Of a DNA stretch of 64,000 nt, positions 44,162 through 53,461 are shown in pieces. The position numbers were made by a program, and so were the translations under genes. The notes below the pieces were generated by a model, which saw only the letters and a program-made list of their open reading frames with translations, did no database searches and was not told where the DNA came from. Positions within the stretch are counted from its first letter, which is position 1, and the number at the start of each line of letters is the position of its first letter. The DNA is from Polaribacter sp. WD7 (GTDB lineage Bacteria > Bacteroidota > Bacteroidia > Flavobacteriales > Flavobacteriaceae): contig NZ_QPEJ01000015.1 in NCBI RefSeq assembly GCF_003335085.1, positions 62,001 to 126,000 of the forward strand, in the 5' to 3' direction.

Positions 44162-45448
44162 TTATTCTTTTATTAAAAAAGCTTTCAAATCTTCATAAGA
44201 AGAAGCTTTAATGGCTACTTTTTCTTTGTCAATTACTTTTTTAATTTGTTCAGGAATGCCCACTTTAACAGGAATTACGTCTTCTACAACATCTAAAAAT
44301 TTTACAGGATGTGCAGTTTCTAAAAATACCCCATATTCGTTTTCTTGTAAACCATACTTTTGCAATCCTAAATAACCTACAGCACCATGAGGGTCTGCAA
44401 CATAATTAGCGCTGTCGTAAATTTGCTTCATTTTTACACGAGTTTCATCGTCTGTAAAACTATATGAAGAAAATTTATTTTTTAATGCTTCAAAGTTGTT
44501 GTCAAATAACTGCTGTATTCTAATAAAATTACTTGGGTTACCCACATCCATAGCATTAGAAATAGTAGCTTTAGAAGGTTTTGGCGTGTAAATTCCTTCT
44601 TTCATGTAATTAGGTACAGTGTCGTTTACGTTGGTAGCCGCTACAAAATGTTTAATGGGTAAACCTAATTTTTGAGCTACAATTCCTGCGCAAATATTTC
44701 CAAAGTTTCCACTTGGAACAGAAAAAACAATATCTTTATGTTTTTGGTGCAGTTGTTTATAAGCGTAGAAAAAATAGAACATTTGTGGTAACCAACGCGC
44801 AATATTTATAGAGTTTGCAGAGGTTAAGGTTCTGCTAATTTCATCATCCAAGAAAGCAGTTTTTACCATGTCTTGGCAATCGTCAAAAACACCATCAACT
44901 TCAAGTGCTGTAATATTTTGACCTAAGGTAGTTAATTGTTTTTCTTGAATATCGCTTACTTTTCCCGAAGGATATAAGATAACTACATTAACACCTTTTG
45001 CACCTAAAAATCCATTTGCTACTGCACCACCCGTATCTCCAGAAGTAGCTACTAAAACAGTTACTTCATCATCATTACCTTGGTTAAAATATTCCAAGCA
45101 TTTTGCCATAAATTTAGCACCAACATCTTTAAACGCCATTGTTGGTCCGTGGAATAATTCTAAAGTTCCAATATTTTTATCTACGGGAACTACAGGAAAA
45201 TCAAAGGAAATTGTTTCTGCTATGATTTCTTTTAGCTTATCCTCAGGAATTTCATTGCCTACAAATTGCTTAATCGCTTCAAATGCAATTTCGTGATTGG
45301 AATAATCGGCAATATTATCAATAAATTCTTTTGAAAGTGGTGTAATGTTTTCTGGAAAATATAAACCTCTGTCTGGTGCAATTCCGTTAACAACAGCATG
45401 TTTAAATGTTGTTTTTGGTGATTTATGGTGTAAACTGTAATAGTTCAT
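44162..45448 (-). CDS. thrC: Threonine synthase
   Basis: Converts O-phosphohomoserine to threonine with PLP. 428 residues; the cofactor lysine lies in GPTMAFKDVGAKFMAK at about 103-118, the phosphate loop in ATSGDTGGAVANGFLG, and SVPSGNFGNICAG is a family marker. Third gene of the thrA-thrB-thrC operon; 66 bp behind thrB. Confidence 0.96.
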   Translation of the reverse strand: MNYYSLHHKSPKTTFKHAVVNGIAPDRGLYFPENITPLSKEFIDNIADYSNHEIAFEAIKQFVGNEIPEDKLKEIIAETISFDFPVVPVDKNIGTLELFHGPTMAFKDVGAKFMAKCLEYFNQGNDDEVTVLVATSGDTGGAVANGFLGAKGVNVVILYPSGKVSDIQEKQLTTLGQNITALEVDGVFDDCQDMVKTAFLDDEISRTLTSANSINIARWLPQMFYFFYAYKQLHQKHKDIVFSVPSGNFGNICAGIVAQKLGLPIKHFVAATNVNDTVPNYMKEGIYTPKPSKATISNAMDVGNPSNFIRIQQLFDNNFEALKNKFSSYSFTDDETRVKMKQIYDSANYVADPHGAVGYLGLQKYGLQENEYGVFLETAHPVKFLDVVEDVIPVKVGIPEQIKKVIDKEKVAIKASSYEDLKAFLIKE

Positions 45449-45514
45449 TTGTTTTTTTTTTGATTTTAATTGGTGTTTTTTGTTAGATTATGATCTAAAA
45501 CAACCAAGCAATAA

Positions 45515-46441
45515 CTACGATAATATTTTTATTCCTTTTTGATTGATTTTAGATATATGAACATCAAAATCAATCCCTATGTTTTTATAGACATTACTCA
45601 TGCTTTCGGCAACTTTTTTTGCAGTTGCTTCACCCTTACTTAATGCAAATATTGAGGGACCAGAACCAGATATACCGCTGCCTAAGGCACCAGCTTTTAT
45701 ACATTTTTGCTTTACTTCTTCAAAACCCGGAATTAATATAGAACGATAAGGTTCTACGATTTCATCGTGTAATGAATTGCTAATTAAATTATAATCTTCT
45801 GTAAATAATCCGCTAATAAGCCCACCTAAATTTCCCATCTGTTTTACAGCTAACTTTAAGGTAACTTGTTGTTTTAATACAGATCTGGAATCTGCTGTTT
45901 TAATCTCTATCTGAGGATGAATTACTGTAGCGTACAATTCTTTAGGAGAATTTATTTTAATAACCTCTAATGAAGGTTCATAACTTCTTACCAAGGTAAA
46001 ACCACCCAATAGTGCAGGTGCTACATTATCTGCATGTGCAGAGCCACTTGCTAATTTTTCGCCTTCCATTGCAAAAGATACCAATTCTTTTGTAATAAAG
46101 GGCTCTCCTAATAATGCATTAATACCAAAAACAGCTCCTGCTGCACTAGCAGCAGAACTTCCAATACCGCTTCCTGGTTTTATGTTTTTATAAATTTCAA
46201 TATCAAAACCAAAATCTGAATCTATTTTTTCTAATAAAGCTAATGCAGCAACCCCAGCTACATTTTTTTTTGCTTCTAAGGGCAATGTTTGTCCTACTAT
46301 TTTACTAATGGTTATGCCTTTTTCTTTGGTTTTTTTAATAACCATTTCATCACCAACAGTATCTAAGCATAAGCCTAATATGTCAAAACCACAAGATACA
46401 TTAGCAATGGTTGCAGGTGCAAAAATTTTGATAGAATCCAT
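45515..46441 (-). CDS. thrB: Homoserine kinase
   Basis: Phosphorylates homoserine. GHMP kinase of 308 residues with the ATP loop PGSGIGSSAASAAGAVFG at about 91-108, the N-terminal FAPATIANVSCGFDILGLCL and the C-terminal GSGISGSGPSIFAL. It follows thrA by 5 bp, so the two are co-translated. Confidence 0.96.
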   Translation of the reverse strand: MDSIKIFAPATIANVSCGFDILGLCLDTVGDEMVIKKTKEKGITISKIVGQTLPLEAKKNVAGVAALALLEKIDSDFGFDIEIYKNIKPGSGIGSSAASAAGAVFGINALLGEPFITKELVSFAMEGEKLASGSAHADNVAPALLGGFTLVRSYEPSLEVIKINSPKELYATVIHPQIEIKTADSRSVLKQQVTLKLAVKQMGNLGGLISGLFTEDYNLISNSLHDEIVEPYRSILIPGFEEVKQKCIKAGALGSGISGSGPSIFALSKGEATAKKVAESMSNVYKNIGIDFDVHISKINQKGIKILS

Positions 46442-46446
46442 ACCTT

Positions 46447-48888
46447 TTAAATATTTCCTATTCTAATAATATCTGCAAAAATACCAGAAGCAGTAACATC
46501 TGCACCAGCACCAGCACCTTTAATTAATAAAGGGTTTTCTGGATATCTATCTGTAAAGAACAATACGATGTTGTCACTACCTTCTAAATTGTAAAAAGGA
46601 TGGTCTGAAGGAATGTGTTGCAAACCTACATTTGCTTTTCCATCAACAAATTCGGCAACATATTTTAAGCGACAATCTTTAACATCAGCAGCCTTAAAAA
46701 TATTTTGAAAGTGTGCTTCATTTTTAGTTAAAGATGCATAAAAATCATCATTGTTGTTCGTATTCAAACTTTCTTCAGGTAAAAAAGCAATCTTTTCTAT
46801 GTCTCCTAATTCTAAATCATAACCACTTTCTCTTGCAAGAATCAAAATTTTTCTAGCAACATCAACTCCGCTTAAATCAATTTTTGGATCTGGTTCTGTA
46901 TATCCTTCCTTTTGAGCCTGAGCAACAACATCATGAAACGTAGCATTTTCATTAAAATTATTAAAAACAAAGTTTAAACTTCCAGATAATACTGCTTGAA
47001 TTTTATGAACTCTATCACCTGAATTGATAAGGTTTTTTAAAGTATCAATAATAGGCAAACCCGCACCAACATTAGTTTCAAATAAAAAAGGTGCATTGTA
47101 TTTTCTAGAAACAGCTTTTAATGTTTTATAGTTGTCTAACAAAGAAGCACACGCAATTTTATTACATGTAACAACGCCTATACTTTGTCTTAAATAACTT
47201 TCATAAACTTCTGATACAGATTGGTTGGCTGTATTGTCTACAAAAACAGAATTTCTTAAATTCATAGATTTTGTTTTATTGTAGAAGTTTTCTAGACTAG
47301 TAGGTTCTCCGTTAGCCAAAAGCTCTTTCCAGTTTTTTAAATCAATTCCAGATTCATCAAAAACCATTTTTCTAGAGTTAGATAACCCTATAACTCTAAC
47401 ATTTAGTTTCAAATTCTTTTTAAGAAACTTTTTTTGTTGTGCCAATTGTGCTAACAAACGTTCACCTACATTTCCAACACCTGTTACAAATAAGTTTACT
47501 TGTTTTGTTTTTTCTTCAAAAAATTGTTCATGTAAAGTATTTAAAGCCTTTTTAGCATCACTTTTATTAATTACTGCAGAAATATTTTTTTCTGTAGAAC
47601 CTTGAGCAATTGCTCTAATATTTACGTTATTTTTTCCAAGCGCACTAAACATTTGTCCGCTTAAACCCTGATGATTTTTCATGTTATCACCCACTAAGGC
47701 AATAATGCATAAATCTTGTTCTAAAACCACAGGATTAACCTTTTGTTGCTGAATTTCAAATTCAAAAGCTTCATCAATTATAATTTTAGCTTTAGTAGCA
47801 TCTTCATCTGCAATACCAATGCATATAGACAACTCTGAAGAAGCCTGAGTAATTAAAATAATATTGATATTATGTAGTGAAAGTGCCTCAAACAACCGTT
47901 TAGAAAAACCGGGTATACCAACCATTCCACTACCTTCTAAGGTAATTAAGGTAATGTTTTCTACATGACTAATTCCTTTAATGGGTTTTTTAGTGCCTGT
48001 TTCTTTCGCTATTAGAGTTCCTTCTTCTTCAGGTTTAAAGGTGTTTTTTATTAAAATTGGAATTTCTTTTTCTAACACAGGTTGTATGGTAGGCGGGTAA
48101 ATTACTTTGGCACCAAAATGAGACAATTCCATAGCTTCTTGGTAAGAAATGTGAGCAATTGGAAAAGCCTGTTTTACAACACTTGGGTTGGCAGTATACA
48201 TTCCGCTTACATCTGTCCAAATTTGTAATTCTGTTGCGTTTATTGCTGCGGCTATAATAGCTGCGGTATAATCAGAACCACCTCTTCCTAAGGTTGTTGT
48301 AATATTTTCTGCTGTTTTTGCAACAAAACCAGGTAGTAAAGTAACTTGCTTCTGATTACCATTAAAGTAGTTTTGTAGGTTTGCATTTGTAGTAGCAAAA
48401 TCTACAGTAGCACTTAAATATGTATTAGAAGCAACTATTAATTCTCTTGAATCTTTGTATGCTGTTTCAAAGGACAAATTAGCGGCTTTTGCTATAATGT
48501 AAGATGAAAGTAACTCACCAAAACTAGAAATCTTAGCCAATGTTTTTGGAGAAAGTTCTTGCAGTAAAAAACATCCTTCATAAATAGTTTCTAAATGATT
48601 GAACAGCTGTTTTACATAACTTATAATGCTACTTTGGTCTTGAATAGGTATTAAGTTTTTAATAACAGAAAAATGATGATTTTCTAAATCTTGTAATATT
48701 TTGGTATATTTTTCATCTTTATTTGCCGCTAAATGTGCACCTTCTATTAGTGTATTTGTGGTCTTTCCAAAAGCAGAAACTACCACTGCTATTTTTTGGT
48801 TCTTAGATGCTGTCTCTACTATAGCTAAGACCTTTTTTATGTTTTCTGAGTTTGCGACAGATGAACCGCCAAATTTTAATACTTTCAT
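46447..48888 (-). CDS. thrA: Bifunctional aspartokinase / homoserine dehydrogenase
   Basis: Catalyses the first and third steps of threonine synthesis. With the start at 48888 (KVLKFGGSSVAN) the protein has 813 residues: aspartokinase domain about 1-290, two ACT regulatory domains about 305-450, homoserine dehydrogenase from about 455 (VTGVGNVGERLLAQLA; FETNVGAGLPIIDTL). An in-frame ATG at 48936 would add 16 residues and lies inside a hairpin; 48888 matches the family N-terminus. First gene of thrABC, preceded by a Thr-rich leader ORF. The ACT domains predict Thr feedback inhibition as well. Confidence 0.96.
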   Translation of the reverse strand: MKVLKFGGSSVANSENIKKVLAIVETASKNQKIAVVVSAFGKTTNTLIEGAHLAANKDEKYTKILQDLENHHFSVIKNLIPIQDQSSIISYVKQLFNHLETIYEGCFLLQELSPKTLAKISSFGELLSSYIIAKAANLSFETAYKDSRELIVASNTYLSATVDFATTNANLQNYFNGNQKQVTLLPGFVAKTAENITTTLGRGGSDYTAAIIAAAINATELQIWTDVSGMYTANPSVVKQAFPIAHISYQEAMELSHFGAKVIYPPTIQPVLEKEIPILIKNTFKPEEEGTLIAKETGTKKPIKGISHVENITLITLEGSGMVGIPGFSKRLFEALSLHNINIILITQASSELSICIGIADEDATKAKIIIDEAFEFEIQQQKVNPVVLEQDLCIIALVGDNMKNHQGLSGQMFSALGKNNVNIRAIAQGSTEKNISAVINKSDAKKALNTLHEQFFEEKTKQVNLFVTGVGNVGERLLAQLAQQKKFLKKNLKLNVRVIGLSNSRKMVFDESGIDLKNWKELLANGEPTSLENFYNKTKSMNLRNSVFVDNTANQSVSEVYESYLRQSIGVVTCNKIACASLLDNYKTLKAVSRKYNAPFLFETNVGAGLPIIDTLKNLINSGDRVHKIQAVLSGSLNFVFNNFNENATFHDVVAQAQKEGYTEPDPKIDLSGVDVARKILILARESGYDLELGDIEKIAFLPEESLNTNNNDDFYASLTKNEAHFQNIFKAADVKDCRLKYVAEFVDGKANVGLQHIPSDHPFYNLEGSDNIVLFFTDRYPENPLLIKGAGAGADVTASGIFADIIRIGNI

Positions 48889-48927
48889 TGGTAATGAATA
48901 GTTTGTGTAATTTAAATTGTATTGAAC

Positions 48928-48948
48928 ATGTTTCATTTTAATGAAACG
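48928..48948 (-). promoter_or_regulatory. Hairpin upstream of thrA, over an alternative start codon
   Basis: Minus-strand GTTTCAT-TAAA-ATGAAAC, 7 bp stem, 40-60 nt before the thrA start and containing the in-frame ATG at 48936. It has no T-run and is therefore not a typical terminator; it may be a translational control element or coincidental. Confidence 0.35.
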
Positions 48949-48985
48949 ATAGATAACCTTTTATGATATGAATATAGTAAAACCC

Positions 48986-49024
48986 CTAAAGGGTAATTGT
49001 AGTATTTGTGCGATTTGTGCGCAT
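48986..49024 (-). CDS. Thr-rich leader peptide of thrABC
   Basis: A 12-residue ORF, MRTNRTNTTITL, ending 97 bp before thrA; 5 of 12 residues are Thr and one is Ile, comparable to the E. coli thr leader, which is a run of Thr and Ile. The same frame is open upstream to a GTG (49084), which would give 32 residues with more Thr (NSTITTSVVGTS before the ATG), but that GTG coincides with the predicted transcript start. A -7 box (TATTTTTG) lies at 49096-49089 and a 6 bp hairpin (AACTAC/GTAGTT) at 49034-49049 precedes the ATG. No good terminator follows: ACCC/GGGT overlapping the stop, with four T, is weak. The mechanism is open; the codon bias and position are the evidence. Confidence 0.65.
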   Translation of the reverse strand: MRTNRTNTTITL

Positions 49025-49088
49025 AGAAGTACCAACTACAGAAGTAGTTATGGTTGAATTAATATGTAATGGTGCTGTATTCACAAGG

Positions 49089-49096
49089 CAAAAATA
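49089..49096 (-). promoter_or_regulatory. Candidate -7 promoter box of the thr leader
   Basis: Minus-strand TATTTTTG, exact TAnnTTTG match, about 65 bp before the leader ATG; no clear -33 box. The 312 bp thrA upstream gap holds this box, the leader ORF and two hairpins. Confidence 0.5.
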
Positions 49097-49200
49097 GCAG
49101 TATTATTTAATTTTTAGTCTTTCAGTAGTAATTATTTCTTAATTTTAACTAATTTATACAGATTTGTTAAAAATTAAAGGTTTCTAATACGTATCTAATA

Positions 49201-50760
49201 TCATTTAGCAATTTGATTCGTTTTTTCTTTAATGATTAATGCGATAGGTTTGTTTTGAATTTTACTTTCTAGCCAAGATAAAATATCTAAATATAAAAAA
49301 GCTCTTTTTTCATAAGGATGATTTTCAAATACCTTTAATTTGGTATGAATCTTTTTAAATTCGTTTTTTATTTCATGCGGAAAAACATCACTTAAATCTC
49401 TAATGGAAGTTAAGAATACCTTTTGTACCTCCTGTAAATTTTCCATTTTTAAAAGAAATTTATAGGTATCAACAAATTGCCTTTCTAAGTCATAATCTAA
49501 ACCACATTCATAGTGTGCTATAAGGTTTAAAATTCTGGCAAAACATTGTAAATCCTCTGCAGAACTTAGGTTTTTAGATTTAATGATTTTTTGTAGATAT
49601 GCAATACATAACTTGTTTTTGCCCATTCCAAAGTATAAACAAGCTATTTTATAGTAGAGTAAAACAACATAATGATTGTCTAATCTGTTTTTATATTTAT
49701 CTATTTTAGAATTGATGATTTCAACCAAATATTCACCTTTGTCAAAAGAACCTTCCAAAAAGTGTAAGTGTAATTTATTAGAATAAAAATACAGAAAAAT
49801 TAAGAGTTCTGTATTGGTGTTCATAGGAATTAATTTCTGGTCTATCTCAGACTCAAAATGACTTAATTCTTTCTTAAAAGTAGTTAAATTTTTAATTAAA
49901 AAAGAAGCCTCTAAAAGATAATTCTTAGACTTTAAATAAAATACAGGATGTAAATTAATGAGTTTTTGGCTATTAAAAAGAGCAACACATTTACGAGCAT
50001 ATTTATAACTAAGTAAAAAATCTTGAATTAAAAAACTATGCCACAGATGTGCTTTGTTTAACCACAACCTTTCACGAAAACCCAATTTTTGATAATCATA
50101 CTTAGGCATTCTTCCGTTAAAATAAGTATCTATAAACTTTAATTCTTTTTTATTTTTTACATACCCGTTTTGTAATAGATGACTATAGAGTTGTAATGAT
50201 AAGTTAGACAACTTACTAGCAATAACATTTTGCTGGCTTAATTCTTTTGCTTGGATAGATAGTTGGTCTGCTCTATTACTTAAACTTCTTGTAATATATT
50301 GTGTTTCTATTACTTTTTCAAGCTCTACAATCTCATAGGCAATGTTTTTTTCTTCATTTTCTAAAGCCATATTTTTGGCTTTATCTAGTAATTTTAAACT
50401 TTGTTTATACAAGCCTTTTTGATACAAAACGGTAGCAAAATCTAATTGCTCTCTAATTTGAATACGTACATTTTTATGAGCAGGATTTAAGCGTAGGCTA
50501 ATTAAAATTTGTTTATACAAATGAGCTTTTAAGTTAGAAAGTTGCTGCTTAGATACAATTCCGCTTCCAATAATTACTTTTTCATCATAAACCTTTAATT
50601 TTTCTAAAAATTTAAACAGAGAGAAAAATTTTGCATCAACATTACCGCCTAATCTACCTACATACAAATTAAATTGTCTCTTTTCAGATTTTGTTAAAGA
50701 TTTAATTAAAACAAAAAGAGCATCATTTTGTTGATTGGCTGATGTAACACTTTTACTCAT
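49201..50760 (-). CDS. Conserved hypothetical helical-repeat protein
   Basis: 519 residues, no signal peptide or membrane segment. Almost entirely helical with TPR-like repeats (for example VLYQKGLYKQSLKLLDKAKN and IACLYFGMGKNKLCIAYLQK) and many Leu/Lys/Tyr residues. The N-terminal LIKSLTKSEKRQFNLYV suggests a defined domain. I do not recognise a named family; it looks like a Bacteroidota-specific cytosolic scaffold protein. It is co-oriented with thrABC but ends 115 bp upstream of the thr leader, and is divergent from leuA across a 133 bp gap. Confidence 0.75.
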   Translation of the reverse strand: MSKSVTSANQQNDALFVLIKSLTKSEKRQFNLYVGRLGGNVDAKFFSLFKFLEKLKVYDEKVIIGSGIVSKQQLSNLKAHLYKQILISLRLNPAHKNVRIQIREQLDFATVLYQKGLYKQSLKLLDKAKNMALENEEKNIAYEIVELEKVIETQYITRSLSNRADQLSIQAKELSQQNVIASKLSNLSLQLYSHLLQNGYVKNKKELKFIDTYFNGRMPKYDYQKLGFRERLWLNKAHLWHSFLIQDFLLSYKYARKCVALFNSQKLINLHPVFYLKSKNYLLEASFLIKNLTTFKKELSHFESEIDQKLIPMNTNTELLIFLYFYSNKLHLHFLEGSFDKGEYLVEIINSKIDKYKNRLDNHYVVLLYYKIACLYFGMGKNKLCIAYLQKIIKSKNLSSAEDLQCFARILNLIAHYECGLDYDLERQFVDTYKFLLKMENLQEVQKVFLTSIRDLSDVFPHEIKNEFKKIHTKLKVFENHPYEKRAFLYLDILSWLESKIQNKPIALIIKEKTNQIAK

Positions 50761-50854
50761 AAAAAACTAATAATTAGGTGTTTATGTTTTTTTTAATGAA
50801 ATTAGAAATCGTATAGAACTGTAAAAATAACTATTTATTTTTATCTCTATACTA

Positions 50855-50862
50855 TATATTTG
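50855..50862 (+). promoter_or_regulatory. Candidate -7 promoter box of leuA
   Basis: TATATTTG, exact TAnnTTTG match, 31 bp before the leuA ATG. The predicted 5' leader is only about 25 nt and has no leader ORF. Confidence 0.6.
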
Positions 50863-50893
50863 ATATATAAATAAGATAATCTTTACAGAAATT

Positions 50894-52069
50894 ATGCAAG
50901 ATAATAAAGTTCAAATTTTTGATACTACTTTAAGAGATGGAGAGCAAGTTCCTGGTTGTAAATTAGATACGGGTCAGAAGTTGGTAATTGCTGAAAGATT
51001 AGATATTTTAGGCGTAAACGTTATTGAAGCAGGTTTTCCTGTTTCTAGTCCTGGAGATTTTAATTCGGTTACAGAAATAGCAAAAATTGTAAAAAATGCC
51101 ACAGTTTGTGGGTTAACAAGAGCTGTAGAAAATGATATAAAAGTGGCTGCAGAAGCCTTGAAATATGCAAAAATTCCTAGAATTCATACAGGTATAGGTA
51201 CTAGTGATTCTCATATACAATTTAAATTTAAATCTAATAGAGAAGCTGTTATAGAGCGTGCCGTAAAAGCTGTTTCTTATGCAAAATCTTTTGTTGAAGA
51301 TGTAGAGTTTTATGCAGAAGATGCAGGAAGAACAGATAATGAATACTTAGCTAAAGTTTGTGAAGCGGTAATAAAAGCAGGAGCAACTGTACTTAACATT
51401 CCAGACACCACAGGATATTGCCTACCAGAAGAATATGGTGCAAAAATGAAGTACTTACGAGAGAACGTTAAAGGAATAGACAGGGTAACACTTTCTTGTC
51501 ATTGTCATAACGATTTAGGTATGGCTACTGCAAATTCAATTTCAGGAGTTATTAATGGAGCTCGTCAAATAGAATGTACTATTAATGGTATTGGAGAAAG
51601 AGCAGGAAATACAGCCTTAGAAGAGGTGGTAATGGTGTTAAAACAACATCCATATTTAAATTTAGAAACAAGTATCAATACAAAATTGTTGTATGATACA
51701 AGTATCATGGTTCGTGAGAGCATGGGAATGCCAGTACAACCTAACAAAGCTATTGTAGGAGCAAATGCTTTTGCACACAGTTCAGGAATCCATCAAGACG
51801 GAGTCATAAAAAATAGAGAAACCTATGAAATTATGAACCCAGAAGATGTAGGTGTTACTGAGAGTGCCATTGTATTAACTGCTAGAAGTGGTAGGGCAGC
51901 CTTAGCTTATAGGTCAAAAAAAATTGGTTATGAACTAACTAAATTACAATTAGATGTTGCTTACAAAGAATTTTTACAAACTGCAGATCAACAAAAAGAA
52001 GTAAAAGATGAGGATATTCATAATATTATGAAAGAAGTGAATAAAACTTCAAAAATTGCATTGCCATAG
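50894..52069 (+). CDS. leuA: 2-isopropylmalate synthase, short form
   Basis: Condenses 2-ketoisovalerate with acetyl-CoA, the committed step to leucine. TIM-barrel with [17 protein letters not shown], the metal-binding [13 protein letters not shown] (HxH) at about 201-213 and [16 protein letters not shown]. At 391 residues it ends soon after the barrel and subdomain and lacks the C-terminal LeuA regulatory domain of the 500-residue enzymes, so classic leucine feedback inhibition is unlikely. A citramalate or homocitrate synthase cannot be fully excluded from sequence alone, but leuB next door supports LeuA. Confidence 0.88.
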   Translation: MQDNKVQIFDTTLRDGEQVPGCKLDTGQKLVIAERLDILGVNVIEAGFPVSSPGDFNSVTEIAKIVKNATVCGLTRAVENDIKVAAEALKYAKIPRIHTGIGTSDSHIQFKFKSNREAVIERAVKAVSYAKSFVEDVEFYAEDAGRTDNEYLAKVCEAVIKAGATVLNIPDTTGYCLPEEYGAKMKYLRENVKGIDRVTLSCHCHNDLGMATANSISGVINGARQIECTINGIGERAGNTALEEVVMVLKQHPYLNLETSINTKLLYDTSIMVRESMGMPVQPNKAIVGANAFAHSSGIHQDGVIKNRETYEIMNPEDVGVTESAIVLTARSGRAALAYRSKKIGYELTKLQLDVAYKEFLQTADQQKEVKDEDIHNIMKEVNKTSKIALP

Positions 52070-52142
52070 AAAAAAAATCAACCTTAAACTTTGTCTTCAT
52101 TGGTAGTTGTGAGTTTTAAGTTAACTATTTAAAATAAACAGC

Positions 52143-52150
52143 TACCTTTG
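52143..52150 (+). promoter_or_regulatory. Candidate -7 promoter box of leuB
   Basis: TACCTTTG, exact TAnnTTTG match, 27 bp before the leuB ATG in the 107 bp leuA-leuB gap. Confidence 0.5.
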
Positions 52151-52176
52151 ATTAGACAAACAAGAGTAAGATCATA

Positions 52177-53298
52177 ATGAAATTTACATTCGCAGTTATC
52201 TCAGGAGATGGTATTGGTCCAGAAGTAACCAATCAAGCAAAAAAAGCCTTGGAAGCAGTTGCAGAGGTTTACAATCATGTTTTTTTATATAAAGATGCAA
52301 AGATAGGAGCATGTGCAATAGATGAAAAAGGAGTGCCGCTTCCAGAAGAAACCATAAAAATTTGTAAAGAAGCAGACGCTATTTTATATGGTGCAGTAGG
52401 AGATATCAAATACGACAACAATCCGTCTTCTAAAATAAGACCAGAACAAGGTATATTACAGTTAAGACAAGAATTAAAATTGTTTTGTAATATCAGGCCT
52501 ATAAAAGCTTACAATAAACTTCTTAAAAATTCTCCTCTAAAAAGAGAGGTAGTTTCAGGAACAGATGTAGCTATTTTTAGAGAATTAACAGGAGGAATTT
52601 ACTTTGGTAAAAAAGAACTGAGTAAAGACGGTAAGATAGCTTTTGATGGTTGTCAATACTCAGAAGAAGAGATTTTAAGAGTTGCACATTTGGCGTTTAA
52701 AGCAGCAGGTGAGAGAAGAAAAAAAGTAACTTTGGTAGATAAGGCAAATGTGCTAGAAACCTCAAGACTTTGGAGAAGAGTAGTTACAGAGGTTGCTAAA
52801 GAGTATGAAGATGTATCTCTAGATTTTATGTTGGTAGACAACGCAACAATGCAGATAGTTCTAAACCCAAAACAGTTTGATGTTATCTTAACAGAAAATC
52901 TTTTTGGAGATATCATTTCTGATGTTGCCACGGTTATTGGTGGTTCTATTGGTATGCTAGCAGCAAGTTCTATAGGTGAAAAACATGCTTTGTTTGAACC
53001 AATTCATGGGTCTTACCCACAAGCAGCAGGTAAAGATATTGCCAATCCGTTGGCTTCTATTATATCTGCAGCAATGATGTTAGAGTACTTGGGCTTAGAA
53101 GATGAGGCAGATGCTATACATAGAGCAGTTCAAAAATCTTTAGATTTAGGAATTACCACAAAAGACTTAAAAGCAAAAAATCAAACAGCAGCATTAACTT
53201 CTAAAGTAGGAGATTTTATTGCTGATTATATAGAGAATCAAGAAGATAGTAATATGAATTTTAAAAACATTCATATGGGACAAAGTACAATCATATAA
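52177..53298 (+). CDS. leuB: 3-isopropylmalate dehydrogenase
   Basis: Oxidatively decarboxylates 3-isopropylmalate. 373 residues with FAVISGDGIGPEVTNQA at the N-terminus, the substrate-binding RPEQGILQLRQELKLFCNIR, DNATMQIVLNPKQFDVI and the NAD-binding PIHGSYPQAAGKDIANPLA. Length normal, with a short extra C-terminal tail. leuC and leuD, which would supply its substrate, are not in this window. Confidence 0.95.
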   Translation: MKFTFAVISGDGIGPEVTNQAKKALEAVAEVYNHVFLYKDAKIGACAIDEKGVPLPEETIKICKEADAILYGAVGDIKYDNNPSSKIRPEQGILQLRQELKLFCNIRPIKAYNKLLKNSPLKREVVSGTDVAIFRELTGGIYFGKKELSKDGKIAFDGCQYSEEEILRVAHLAFKAAGERRKKVTLVDKANVLETSRLWRRVVTEVAKEYEDVSLDFMLVDNATMQIVLNPKQFDVILTENLFGDIISDVATVIGGSIGMLAASSIGEKHALFEPIHGSYPQAAGKDIANPLASIISAAMMLEYLGLEDEADAIHRAVQKSLDLGITTKDLKAKNQTAALTSKVGDFIADYIENQEDSNMNFKNIHMGQSTII

Positions 53299-53313
53299 AT
53301 AATTACAATATTA

Positions 53314-53346
53314 TTTGGAAAGTTAAATTTATTTTTCAAATATTTG
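53314..53346 (+). promoter_or_regulatory. Candidate promoter of the Ile/Val leader and ilv operon
   Basis: TTTG (53314-53317), 21 bp spacer, AATATTTG (53339-53346), one base off TAnnTTTG. Predicted start near 53352, only a few nt before the leader ATG. Read-through from leuB is an alternative source of the transcript. Confidence 0.5.
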
Positions 53347-53354
53347 AACTCACT

Positions 53355-53417
53355 ATGATAAAACAATTTGTAAATATAATTTCTATTATCGTTGTCATCG
53401 TAATTATTACGACATGA
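53355..53417 (+). CDS. Ile/Val-rich attenuator leader peptide
   Basis: A 20-codon ORF, MIKQFVNIISIIVVIVIITT, between leuB and ilvD. Eight Ile and four Val codons occur, with two Thr at the end and no Leu, exactly the products of the ilvDBNC enzymes and of ilvA's substrate Thr. It is followed by a terminator and antiterminator arm as in classic ilv attenuators. It would stall ribosomes when charged tRNA(Ile) or tRNA(Val) is short. The stop TGA is at 53415-53417. Confidence 0.87.
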   Translation: MIKQFVNIISIIVVIVIITT

Positions 53418-53461
53418 TAAGGAAGTGATATTTTTACATAAAATTTAAATAAAAACCTTCC
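53386..53461 (+). promoter_or_regulatory. Pause hairpin and antiterminator of the ilv attenuator
   Basis: Pause hairpin: TTATC (53386-53390) with GATAA (53416-53420), TGTC (53393-53396) with GACA (53411-53414), and GTA/TAC inside, spanning the Ile/Val codons to the stop. Antiterminator: GGAAG (53421-53425) with CTTCC (53457-53461), and TTTTT (53431-53435) with AAAAA (53451-53455), 10 bp with an internal loop, which removes the terminator 5' arm. Confidence 0.65.

Noticed and set aside
48889..48936. ATG at 48936 as the thrA start.
   Set aside because: The 16 added residues are unlike aspartokinase N-termini, while 48888 gives KVLKFGGSS directly; kept only as part of a possible hairpin control.
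50795..50815. Mini-ORF MKLEIV just upstream of leuA as a Leu/Ile/Val leader peptide.
   Set aside because: It lies upstream of the predicted leuA -7 box (50855-50862), so it would not be in the transcript, has only one codon of each residue and no terminator follows.
53339..53357. Treating the ilv leader as strictly leaderless.
   Set aside because: The -7 box is one base off consensus and read-through from leuB is possible, so the 5' end is left open.
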